From JAWXCF01 sp034440515 (GTDB taxonomy: Bacteria > Bacteroidota > Bacteroidia > CAILMK01), in contig JAWXCF010000059.1 in the NCBI GenBank assembly GCA_034440515.1, forward strand, positions 1 to 6,038: DNA of 6,038 nucleotides, in the 5' to 3' direction. The position numbers were made by a program, and so were the translations under genes. The notes below the pieces were generated by a model. The model had not been told where the DNA came from. It searched no databases and saw only the letters and a program-made list of their open reading frames with translations. Of the stretch, positions 1 through 6,038 are shown in pieces (the stretch's first letter is position 1; each line of letters begins with the position of its first letter).

Positions 1-50
1 GAATAATAAAAAGTATTTTCCCAACTTTAAACTAACGGACTCGAATTAAT

Positions 51-425
51 ATGGCTAAAAAAGCAACAGAAAGTAAATCAGCTGCACCTGAGAAAGCGAA
101 AGCCGCTAAAGCAGATGCACCTAAGAAAGAAGCAAAAGCAACTAAAGCTGATGTAACCAAACCACGTAGTACTAACAGTGGTCTAATGAAACCTGTTAAC
201 GTAAGTAAAGAGTTAGCAGAGATAGTTGGTGGCGATAAAATGAGTCGCCCAGAGGTTACTAAAAAATTGTGGGAATACATTAAAAGCCACAAGCTACAGG
301 ACGAGAAAGAAAAACGCACCATCCACGCTGATGATAAACTATTAAAAGTATTTGATGGTAAGAAATCAGTAAACATGTTTGAGATGACTAAGCTAGTTAG
401 CGCTCACCTAAAAGCTGATAAGTAG
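51..425 (+). CDS. SWIB/MDM2-domain protein with histone H1-like tail
   Basis: The 124-residue product has two parts. Residues 1 to about 40 are a low-complexity Lys/Ala/Glu/Pro tail resembling the tails of histone H1-like bacterial proteins and probably disordered. Residues about 44-121 form a SWIB domain: GLMKPVNVS at the start, the helix SRPEVTKKLWEYIKSHKL (65-82), then IHADDKLLKVF and the closing helix FEMTKLVSAHL (110-120). SWIB domains are known from eukaryotic SWI/SNF subunits and MDM2, and occur in Chlamydiae and Bacteroidota as small stand-alone proteins or fused to topoisomerase I. A nucleoid-associated or DNA-topology role is inferred from the basic tail and has not been shown. The ATG at 51 is the first in frame and puts the whole tail before the domain. 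No Shine-Dalgarno sequence precedes it. The gene stands alone, with a terminator directly behind it. The family call is firm, the function is not. Confidence 0.91.
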   Translation: MAKKATESKSAAPEKAKAAKADAPKKEAKATKADVTKPRSTNSGLMKPVNVSKELAEIVGGDKMSRPEVTKKLWEYIKSHKLQDEKEKRTIHADDKLLKVFDGKKSVNMFEMTKLVSAHLKADK

Positions 426-449
426 TATTTCTAAACTTTACCAAGTTTT

Positions 450-486
450 AGCCTATTAACCTGAATCGGGTTAATGGGCTTTTTTT
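450..486 (+). terminator. Rho-independent terminator after the SWIB gene
   Basis: The arms 450-462 and 468-480 pair as a 13-bp stem, including two G-U pairs, around the 5-base loop GAATC. A run of seven T (480-486) follows. It ends transcription of the SWIB gene. The last codons of the convergent hemG sit directly beside it: its TAA stop is at 487-485, inside the T run. Read on the minus strand, the hairpin is followed only by TAAAACTT, so termination of the heme operon there is possible but weaker. Confidence 0.87.
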
Positions 487-1834
487 ATACGCTGAGAATA
501 GAATTAACCAATTCTTTAGCATTCTTAACTCTATCTGGTATGCCGACACCACCGGTCAAAGCATTGGCTAAGTATAGATTGGGGTAATAGCTAGACAGAA
601 CTGAATTGAATTCTGAAATCCTCACTATATGACCTACCCTATATTGTGGTAATGAATTATGGTAATAGTTTATAAAATGCTGTGGTTGGTGGCCGACATA
701 TTTTAAATAGTTATTTACCTCTACTATAGTCTGTTGCAGCATATCAGAACGATGTACGTCTTCATTTTTCACGAATGCTCTAATGATGATATTATGCATT
801 GGACTTCTATCTTTCCATTTATTAGTAGTGATAGTTACAGCAGATACAATATTGCCAATACCACTGTCCGATACAAATCCACTATAACTCGGCACAATGT
901 CATCGTCTAATTGATAAACTAAAGTAATTATTGCCGAAGTTGAATAATGAAATTGAATTTGATTTGCAGTATTATCAAACTTTGTTGACCAAGTACGCAT
1001 ATATTCTGGCATTACAGTAGATATTAAATGCTCACATTCATATTTATATCCATCAACAGTAGTTAATTCATACACATCATTATCATAAGAAATTGATTCA
1101 ACAGCCGAGTCTAAGATAACCTTAGTTTGAATAGTTTGATAAATTGATTGTAAAAGGTAATCTGTGCCTAAGTTAAACCCAGCAAATGGACTCCTATTCA
1201 CGCTAGAGCTACTTTGCGTAGTCAACTGCAGGTAGTAAGAATGTAATGAGCCATAGTTACGCTCTGCAGCAAACCATACTGGGAAACAAGCTTGCAAACT
1301 TAAGTGTGCAGAGGGTGTTGCATAAATACCGCCAAAAAGTGGCTCTATATATCGCTCTAAGTACTCTACGCCAAACCTGCGGACAATAAAATCTTTGAGT
1401 GATTCATCATTATCATTTAGTTTTGGTGGCACATTACCTTCATTAAGAATGGCTAGTTTCCCTGGTTGACTAAAAATTTCCGAATTCATAAAGTCAGTTT
1501 CATTGCTCACAGACAATCCGCTCATCCCTTTTGGTGAATCATAGAATTGATTGCCCATTCGTATTTGAAAACTAGTGCGAAGTGGGCTAACTACTTGATC
1601 CTTTATTTGAAGTTCATCAATTAAATCCCATATTTCAGGTTTATTAGCTACAAATGAGTCAGCACCAGCTTCTATTACATCTCCATTAGGCGTAGTATAA
1701 GTGCCGATTTTACCTCCTATTTTGTCAGCAGATTCTAAAACTATGAAATCGCTAATACCACTTTGTTGCAGGTAGTAAGCAATGCATAAGCCTGTAATGC
1801 CTGCGCCAACTATTATGTATTTATGCCTGCTCAA
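485..1834 (-). CDS. hemG: Oxygen-dependent proto-/coproporphyrinogen oxidase (HemY type)
   Basis: This FAD enzyme removes six electrons from a porphyrinogen with O2 as acceptor, in the cytoplasm or at the membrane face. The 449 residues match the family's usual length. The dinucleotide-binding motif GAGITG is at 10-15, the ribose-binding Glu at 34 (VLES), GGKIGT at 40-45, and the substrate-side block EAGADSF at 55-61. IEPLFGGIYA is at 163-172 and the C-terminal FAD block GGVGIPD at 428-434. There is no signal peptide or membrane helix. Several blocks look more like Bacillus HemY (CgoX) than Myxococcus-type enzymes: SLPQYRVGH (394-402), GVGIPD rather than GVGLND, and the NKW...IIIRAFV segment (338-355). 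It is the last gene of hemE-hemH-hemG and overlaps hemH by 14 bases. The start is TTG at 1834: an in-frame TGA lies at 1843-1841 and the next in-frame ATG (residue 93) would remove the FAD motif. hemY or cgoX are alternative names. The family is certain; the substrate, copro- or protoporphyrinogen, is open. Confidence 0.94.
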   Translation of the reverse strand: MSRHKYIIVGAGITGLCIAYYLQQSGISDFIVLESADKIGGKIGTYTTPNGDVIEAGADSFVANKPEIWDLIDELQIKDQVVSPLRTSFQIRMGNQFYDSPKGMSGLSVSNETDFMNSEIFSQPGKLAILNEGNVPPKLNDNDESLKDFIVRRFGVEYLERYIEPLFGGIYATPSAHLSLQACFPVWFAAERNYGSLHSYYLQLTTQSSSSVNRSPFAGFNLGTDYLLQSIYQTIQTKVILDSAVESISYDNDVYELTTVDGYKYECEHLISTVMPEYMRTWSTKFDNTANQIQFHYSTSAIITLVYQLDDDIVPSYSGFVSDSGIGNIVSAVTITTNKWKDRSPMHNIIIRAFVKNEDVHRSDMLQQTIVEVNNYLKYVGHQPQHFINYYHNSLPQYRVGHIVRISEFNSVLSSYYPNLYLANALTGGVGIPDRVKNAKELVNSILSV

Positions 1835-2732
1835 GCTCCTTCATTTTCTCAGATATTAGCCTTCCAAATAGTTTACCTAATAGCGGATCTGCATTTAAGG
1901 AATCAGCTCTACGTATTGCCATATCTTTATTTTTAATATGATCTTGCGCCTCAATATCAATGTCATACATAACCTCAAGGTGGTCAGTTATGAAGCCAAT
2001 AGAGCATATTAATAATTTGGTTTTACCAGCTAGTTCTAGCTCATCTATTTTCTCAAGCAAATCTGGTCCTAACCATTTTTCCGTTGTTCTGCCTGCACTT
2101 TGAAACGCAAATGACCAGCTTGATTCATCTATTCCCAATTCGTAAGCCAATTTCTTGGCGGTTTCCATTAATTGATTTGGATATGGGTCGCCTTCATCAA
2201 GTATACGTGCCGGAAGTGAATGTGCAGTAAATATATAGTGAGCGTCTGCCCTATCCCAGTCACCTAAAGCTGTTTCTATTTTTTGCATCAAGGCTTGAAT
2301 GTATTCTGGCTCAACATTCCAGCTTTCTATAAAGTTGATTTTTAAATCATAGTTCAAGTCTTTCATAGCAGTCTCTACTTTGCCTATGTATTTTGCTATA
2401 GACATAGTACTAAAGTGTGGCGCCATTACCATACCAACAGAGTGAGTTACGCCGTCTTTCTGCATTTGCTCTACTGCTTCGTGTACCCACGGCTCCCAAT
2501 GCCTCATTCCTACGTAGGCTGGCATTTCTAATGCCTCTGCAGCCAATTCAGCTTGTGCGTTAGTAACTTTAAGCAATGGAGAAGACCCACCTATAGAAAT
2601 ATATCTTTCAGTTAGTTCTTCTAGTAGCTCTTCTGTAGGAGCATTTCCTCTTCTTATATCAGTGTAAAATGGTAAAATATCTTCTAATTTATTTGGACTA
2701 CCATAGGCCATTATTAGGGCTGCTTTTTTCAT
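1821..2732 (-). CDS. hemH: Ferrochelatase, coproporphyrin (CpfC) type
   Basis: The enzyme inserts Fe2+ into a porphyrin in the cytoplasm. The 303 residues fit the short, soluble Gram-positive form (about 310 in B. subtilis), and there is no C-terminal membrane anchor. The catalytic His is H171 in FTAHSLP (168-174) and the conserved Glu is E253 in DHLEVMYD (250-257). Other family blocks are MAYGSP (8-13), YTDIRRG (23-29), IGGSSPL (47-53), APHFST (104-109), GDPYPNQL (181-188) and the FQSAGRT..KWLGPD region (210-224). Y10 in MAYGSP lines up with the iron-ligand Tyr of Bacillus and Listeria CpfC. Protoporphyrin ferrochelatases usually have Met or another residue there, so this is a CpfC-like enzyme. 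The ATG start lies 11 bases after the hemE stop, and the 3' end overlaps hemG by 14 bases. Ferrochelatase is certain. Coproporphyrin as the true substrate is inferred from these motifs and the operon order. Confidence 0.96.
   Translation of the reverse strand: MKKAALIMAYGSPNKLEDILPFYTDIRRGNAPTEELLEELTERYISIGGSSPLLKVTNAQAELAAEALEMPAYVGMRHWEPWVHEAVEQMQKDGVTHSVGMVMAPHFSTMSIAKYIGKVETAMKDLNYDLKINFIESWNVEPEYIQALMQKIETALGDWDRADAHYIFTAHSLPARILDEGDPYPNQLMETAKKLAYELGIDESSWSFAFQSAGRTTEKWLGPDLLEKIDELELAGKTKLLICSIGFITDHLEVMYDIDIEAQDHIKNKDMAIRRADSLNADPLLGKLFGRLISEKMKELEQA
1832..1841 (-). promoter_or_regulatory. TTG start of hemG with adjacent AAGGAG
   Basis: On the minus strand AAGGAG (1841-1836) is followed by one base and then the TTG start (1834-1832). 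The AAGGAG also encodes Lys-Glu near the end of HemH. A spacing of one base is too short for a normal Shine-Dalgarno site, so it may be chance. Translation of hemG more likely depends on ribosomes finishing hemH at its stop, 1823-1821, only a few codons downstream. Confidence 0.45.
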
Positions 2733-2743
2733 TTATTTAGTTT

Positions 2744-3769
2744 TTACAAAGAATGGACATAGTCCGTTATTTTTCTTAAAGTTTCTATACTAGCTTGTGG
2801 CATAACGCCGTGACCTAGATTAAATATAAATCTAGTTCTGTCCACCTCAGTAACCAATTTATCAATGTTTTGTTTTATAATAGTCCAAGGCGCTAGTAGT
2901 AATGCAGGGTCTATATTGCCTTGGGTTGCTACATTTGGTATTACAGCTTTGGCTCTATTTATCTCTGTTTTCCAATCCAGTCCAACTACAGTGGCACCAC
3001 AAGTGTACATTTCTGCCAATAGGTGATTAGTATTTACCCCAAAGTGTATTTTAGGAACATCGTGTTCTGACAGTTGCATAAATAGAGTAGCCATATGTGG
3101 GTAAATAAATTCTCTATAATCACTAAGTGATAAACTGCCTACCCAACTATCAAAAACTTGGACAGCAGCACAACCATTTTGAATTTGAAAAGACAAGTAT
3201 TGACCCATTTCTACTGCTAAATATCGCATTAATTGATGCCAAGTTTCTGGATCATTGTACATCATTGCCTTAGTCTTGTAGTAATTCTTGCTAGGTCCAC
3301 CCTCTATCATATAACTGGCTAGGGTGAAGGGTGCGCCCACAAACCCAATTAAAGGTACCGATAGGCTTTCACTCAACATTCTAATAGTCTCACCTACATA
3401 TGGTAAGCCCTCAGGTGCATTTACAGGTTTCAATTTATCGACCTCTGCTTTACCTAATATGGGGGTATATATAACTGGCCCTATGCCCTCTTTTATTTCG
3501 AAGTCGATACCCATTGGCTCAAGTGGCAGGGTAATATCGCTAAACAAGATAGCTGCATCAACACCTAATTGTGTAATGGGCAATGTGGTAACCTGAGCAC
3601 ATATTTCAGGGTGTTTACATATCTCTATCAAACTGTATTTTTGTCTGATAACTTTGTATTCAGGTTGATAACGACCTGCCTGACGCATAAACCAAACAGG
3701 AATGTGTGAATCGTTATTACTTTCGCAAGCCTTGATAAATGGCGATGCCTGATGGAGGCTATAACTCAT
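2744..3769 (-). CDS. hemE: Uroporphyrinogen III decarboxylase
   Basis: HemE removes the four acetate carboxyl groups of uroporphyrinogen III to give coproporphyrinogen III, in the cytoplasm and without a cofactor. The 341 residues are the normal bacterial length. The signature PVWFMRQAGRYQPEY is at 24-38, and its R29 and R33 correspond to human R37 and R41. The catalytic Asp is D78 in LFSDIT. The second signature GFVGAPFTLASYMIEGG (142-158) carries Y153, matching human Y164. S208 (FDSWVG) and H320 (NLGHGVMP) match the remaining active-site residues, so the enzyme looks fully functional. It is the first gene of the minus-strand operon hemE-hemH-hemG and is divergent from the YjbR-family gene at 3829, with 59 bases between the two ATGs. 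The ATG start is the first in frame and gives the usual short N-terminal lead before the signature. Confidence 0.97.
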   Translation of the reverse strand: MSYSLHQASPFIKACESNNDSHIPVWFMRQAGRYQPEYKVIRQKYSLIEICKHPEICAQVTTLPITQLGVDAAILFSDITLPLEPMGIDFEIKEGIGPVIYTPILGKAEVDKLKPVNAPEGLPYVGETIRMLSESLSVPLIGFVGAPFTLASYMIEGGPSKNYYKTKAMMYNDPETWHQLMRYLAVEMGQYLSFQIQNGCAAVQVFDSWVGSLSLSDYREFIYPHMATLFMQLSEHDVPKIHFGVNTNHLLAEMYTCGATVVGLDWKTEINRAKAVIPNVATQGNIDPALLLAPWTIIKQNIDKLVTEVDRTRFIFNLGHGVMPQASIETLRKITDYVHSL

Positions 3770-3777
3770 AATTTATG

Positions 3778-3785
3778 CAAAGGTA
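3778..3785 (-). promoter_or_regulatory. Candidate -7 element of the hemEHG promoter
   Basis: On the minus strand TACCTTTG matches the Bacteroidota -7 consensus TAnnTTTG at every fixed position. It lies 8 bases before the hemE ATG. No good TTTG-type -33 element is seen at the expected distance, only a weak TATTTCC. If this element is used, transcription would begin about 2-5 bases before the ATG and the mRNA would be nearly leaderless. The call rests on one short motif in an AT-rich spacer. Confidence 0.4.
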
Positions 3786-3828
3786 CAAAGTAGAAACTAA
3801 GTGGAAATACTATAAAAGTTTTACATAA

Positions 3829-4191
3829 ATGATAGATCAGGTACACCTACGTGAATATGCCCTAATGAAGCCTGGAGTTTGGGAGGACACACCATTTGGT
3901 CCAAATAACATTGTATTTAAAGTAAGCAAGAAAATGTTTGCTCTATTACCCATAGATACAGGCGTTTGCGAGATAATTTTAAAGGCTACACCTGATAATG
4001 TTGCAATGTATTTGGAAAATTATGAGCAAATAGGACACGCACCCTATTTCAGTAAAGTACATTGGTTTAATATTGTAATAGATTCTAGTTTTTCTATAAA
4101 TTTTATAAATGGAATAATAGATGAAAGTTATAATCTGGTTTATAATAAATTGACAAAGCTTGAAAGAGCAGAAATAGATTTAAGAGAATGA
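3829..4191 (+). CDS. YjbR/MmcQ-family (DUF419) small protein
   Basis: The 120-residue product covers one full YjbR/MmcQ domain, a CyaY-like alpha/beta fold. Family landmarks are PGVWEDTPFG (15-24), where family members usually have PG..E..PFG, then IVFKVSKKMFALL (28-40). A Pro/Tyr stretch then leads into KVHWFNI (76-82), and the helix ESYNLVYNKL (99-108) closes the domain. Some members are described as DNA-binding, but the cellular role of the family is poorly known and nothing here settles it. The gene is divergent from hemE and shares the 59-base spacer with it; I see no clear plus-strand promoter there and no Shine-Dalgarno sequence. Its TGA stop overlaps the ATG of the downstream methyltransferase (ATGA), so the two are probably co-transcribed and translationally coupled. 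The family call is secure. Confidence 0.91.
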   Translation: MIDQVHLREYALMKPGVWEDTPFGPNNIVFKVSKKMFALLPIDTGVCEIILKATPDNVAMYLENYEQIGHAPYFSKVHWFNIVIDSSFSINFINGIIDESYNLVYNKLTKLERAEIDLRE

Positions 4192-5399
4192 GCGTATTTC
4201 AAGTAAAGAACACCATAAGGGTAATCACAGCTAAATATTTAGGCCCAACTACTGCTGATGAGATTATTAAATTAGGTTACGATATAATTAAAACAGAAAC
4301 TGCCGCTGTTGAATTAATGGGAACCATAGAAGACTGTATTAGATTAAATATTTATCTAAGGTCAGCATTTAGGATATTATTTCTAATTGATGAGTTTGAG
4401 GCTGAAAAACCTGATGACCTAAAGGCACATATACAGACCTTACCTTGGGAGGATTATATACCGAGAACCGGTTACTTTAGTGTAACTAGCTATGTGCAGA
4501 ATACCCATATAAGAGATACACGATTCGGCAATCTGATAGTGAAAGATGCTATAGTTGATCGATTTATGAGCAAATATAACGAACGCCCAGATAGCGGTTC
4601 TCAAAACGATGAGGTAGTTTTATTCTTGTTTTGGCGTGATTCAGATGCTGCCATATTTATAGATACATCTGGTCAAACCATAGCTAAACACGGATATAGA
4701 GATCAACCAATGTTTGCGCCACTGCAGGAAAGTTTAGCTGCTGCATTGCTTCTAATGATTGGCTATGACGGTTCAGTTCCTTTAATTAATCCAATGTGTG
4801 GTAGTGGTACTTTAGCCATAGAGGGTGCTTTAATAGCCAGAAACATTGCCCCTGGTCTAATGAGATTTAACTATTGCTTTATGCATTTAGTAGACTTTGA
4901 TCAAAAAGTATATGTCAAAATAAGGCAAGAGGCAGAAAGCAGAACTCTAAGAAATTCTCTATTTGAAATAATAGCTACCGATAATCACAGGGGGGCGCTA
5001 AAAGCTGCATCTGACAATGCAAGAGAAGCAAAAACAAATAGGAGTATAAAATTCATCGAATCAGATTTTACTGAAACACCTATGATGGATGGTGAAGGTC
5101 TAATAGTAATAAACCCACCATATGGTATTAGGCTGGGCGAAGACACAGATGAGTTGAATTTGTTATATAAGGGAATAGGCGATTGGCTAAAACAAAAAGG
5201 AACTGGCAAACGAGCAGGGGTTTTATCTGCTAATCCTGAGGCAGTTAAGCAAATTGGATTAAAGTCCACATTGAAAATACCAGTTATGAATGCTGACATA
5301 GAGTGTAGGTGGATGATATATGATATGTATAGTGGCACCAAAAGATTGCCGAGAATTCAACAAGATAATCTAGAGGGCACAGACATCATTACAGATTGA
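4188..5399 (+). CDS. THUMP-domain class I SAM-dependent RNA methyltransferase
   Basis: This is a 403-residue protein of the RlmL/YcbY N-terminal (COG0116, UPF0020) type, which methylates guanine N2 or related positions in structured RNA, mainly 23S rRNA or tRNA. Residues 1 to about 60 form the ferredoxin-like start, ending in NIYLRSAFRIL (54-64). The THUMP RNA-binding domain follows, to about 160. The linker motif KHGYRDQP is at 167-174. The Rossmann-fold methyltransferase domain runs from about 175 to 385. The SAM-binding motif is NPMCGSGT (201-208; Asn replaces the more common initial Asp), an acidic residue follows in IIATDN (261-266), and the catalytic NPPYG is at 309-313. The second methyltransferase half seen in E. 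coli RlmKL is absent, as in most non-gammaproteobacterial homologues. The start overlaps the YjbR-family stop as ATGA and has no Shine-Dalgarno sequence. Which RNA and base it modifies cannot be read from the sequence; 23S m2G like RlmL is the best guess. Confidence 0.92.
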   Translation: MSVFQVKNTIRVITAKYLGPTTADEIIKLGYDIIKTETAAVELMGTIEDCIRLNIYLRSAFRILFLIDEFEAEKPDDLKAHIQTLPWEDYIPRTGYFSVTSYVQNTHIRDTRFGNLIVKDAIVDRFMSKYNERPDSGSQNDEVVLFLFWRDSDAAIFIDTSGQTIAKHGYRDQPMFAPLQESLAAALLLMIGYDGSVPLINPMCGSGTLAIEGALIARNIAPGLMRFNYCFMHLVDFDQKVYVKIRQEAESRTLRNSLFEIIATDNHRGALKAASDNAREAKTNRSIKFIESDFTETPMMDGEGLIVINPPYGIRLGEDTDELNLLYKGIGDWLKQKGTGKRAGVLSANPEAVKQIGLKSTLKIPVMNADIECRWMIYDMYSGTKRLPRIQQDNLEGTDIITD

Positions 5400-5527
5400 T
5401 ATGGAAACTTCTTTATATTCAAAAAATTGTAACTGATAGTATCTTAAGAATCTTTTCCATTTATTAGAATACCATTTTGCTAATTGTTGCCATATGTATT
5501 GCTTTTAATTAATATTAATTCTCTCAT

Positions 5528-6038
5528 CTATTTAATTAAGTGGATAATGCCACTTTTATATATGTTGTCACCTTGGTTGGTGCGAACAGTTAATTGATAT
5601 ATGTATTGTCCCATTGGTAGTGCGTTGGGGTGCCAAGCTTCGTGCAGAGCATCATTTGAACTGAATACCTGTTGCCCCCATCTATTATATATGTTGACAG
5701 TTGCATTAACTAGACCTATGCCCCGCACCATCCAACTATCGTTTAGTTTGTTATCATCAGGAGTATAACTATTGGGTATAAATAATACGGGAATGTACTT
5801 AATGCAAACTAGATTACTCATTGTACTATCAGTTCCCACTGCTCGGTAGCAGTTCTGTAACCTAGACTCGTCATAGTGATCTGCATCGTTATATTTTGTA
5901 GCACTTAGGGTTAAGATACCCAACTTCTCATTATTTATAATCAGACTAGGAGTATAGGGGGTTATGATATTGCCATTTAGTTTATATTGGCTCCAGTTTA
6001 GTTGATTATACCTATTCTCTAGGTTTATACCCGTTAGA
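5528..6038 (-). CDS. T9SS cargo protein with CHU_C sorting domain, partial
   Basis: The frame is open from its TAG stop at 5530-5528 to the window edge, so only the last 169 residues are visible and the true start lies beyond 6038. The TTG at 5923 is internal and not the start. The last 87 or so residues (about 5531-5791) are the gliding motility-associated C-terminal domain, known as a type B sorting signal of the type IX secretion system. PNSYTPDDNKLNDSW matches the usual PNAFTPNGDGINDxF, and IYNRWGQQVF, the tryptophan of HEAWHP, PMGQYIYQLTV and the end IIHLIK follow in the expected order. Before it, a stretch ending NCYRAVGTDS..SNLVCIKY resembles the last strands of the Ig/fibronectin-like modules common in such proteins, with two Cys that may pair. 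The protein is inferred to be exported across the outer membrane and attached or released at the surface. Its function lies in the missing N-terminal part. Confidence 0.9.
   Translation of the reverse strand, partial: LTGINLENRYNQLNWSQYKLNGNIITPYTPSLIINNEKLGILTLSATKYNDADHYDESRLQNCYRAVGTDSTMSNLVCIKYIPVLFIPNSYTPDDNKLNDSWMVRGIGLVNATVNIYNRWGQQVFSSNDALHEAWHPNALPMGQYIYQLTVRTNQGDNIYKSGIIHLIK

Noticed and set aside
1..50. TATTTTCC before the SWIB gene, considered as a -7 promoter element.
   Set aside because: It departs from TAnnTTTG at the last two positions and only 50 bases of upstream sequence are available.
32..376. Minus-strand open frame of 114 codons opposite the SWIB gene.
   Set aside because: It is antisense to a clear SWIB domain; its Leu/Ala/Ser-rich product is what the Lys/Ala codons give when read backwards and matches nothing I recognise.
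3324..3596. Plus-strand open frame of 90 codons within hemE.
   Set aside because: It lies opposite conserved HemE coding sequence, including the GAPFTLASY block, and shows no domain of its own.
4985..5341. Minus-strand open frame of 118 codons within the methyltransferase gene.
   Set aside because: It is antisense to the NPPYG-containing catalytic domain and has no recognisable family features.
5401..5460. Inverted repeat ATGGAAA (5401-5407) and TTTCCAT (5454-5460), considered as a terminator for the methyltransferase gene.
   Set aside because: A 7-bp stem with a loop of about 46 bases is weak, and no T run follows. No convincing terminator is seen in 5400-5527.
5507..5520. Perfect 14-base palindrome AATTAATATTAATT in the spacer between the convergent genes.
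   Set aside because: It is pure A/T with no loop and no T run placed for termination. Such palindromes are expected by chance in AT-rich spacers. An operator cannot be excluded but has no support.
5921..5923. TTG at this position as the start of the T9SS cargo gene.
   Set aside because: The frame stays open without stops to the window edge, and the upstream residues continue a module-like sequence, so the gene is truncated by the window rather than starting here.

Overview
The window looks like a chromosomal segment of a member of the Bacteroidota. The clearest marker is a partial minus-strand gene at the right end, whose product ends in a CHU_C-type (gliding motility-associated, type B) sorting domain of the type IX secretion system, found essentially only in that phylum. 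AT-rich spacers, the near absence of Shine-Dalgarno sequences before the starts, a TAnnTTTG-type promoter element and a free-standing SWIB-domain protein fit the same assignment. I cannot name the genus.

Layout, left to right. (1) A plus-strand SWIB-domain protein with a Lys/Ala-rich, histone H1-like tail (51-425), followed by a strong intrinsic terminator (450-486). (2) A compact minus-strand heme operon, transcribed hemE (3769-2744), hemH (2732-1821), hemG/hemY (1834-485), with an 11-base gap between the first two genes and a 14-base overlap between the last two. (3) A divergent plus-strand pair starting at 3829: a YjbR/MmcQ-family small protein (3829-4191) overlapping by ATGA a THUMP-domain RNA methyltransferase (4188-5399). 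(4) A 128-base AT-rich spacer without a convincing terminator. (5) The 3' part of a T9SS cargo protein on the minus strand (5528 to beyond 6038).

The heme genes work as a short pathway: HemE turns uroporphyrinogen III into coproporphyrinogen III, HemG/HemY oxidises a porphyrinogen, and HemH inserts iron. The most interesting point is the type of these enzymes. The ferrochelatase has the MAYG(S/T)P start with the Tyr characteristic of Gram-positive coproporphyrin ferrochelatases (CpfC). The oxidase resembles Bacillus HemY (CgoX) along its length. The gene order E-H-Y equals the Bacillus subtilis hemEHY operon, and no hemF or hemN lies between. This suggests that a Gram-negative Bacteroidota-type organism carries a coproporphyrin-dependent heme cassette, by transfer or as an old lineage trait. 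A chdC (hemQ) gene elsewhere in the genome would be needed to complete that route. Otherwise the window is ordinary housekeeping: no tRNA, rRNA, CRISPR, insertion sequence or attachment site was seen.
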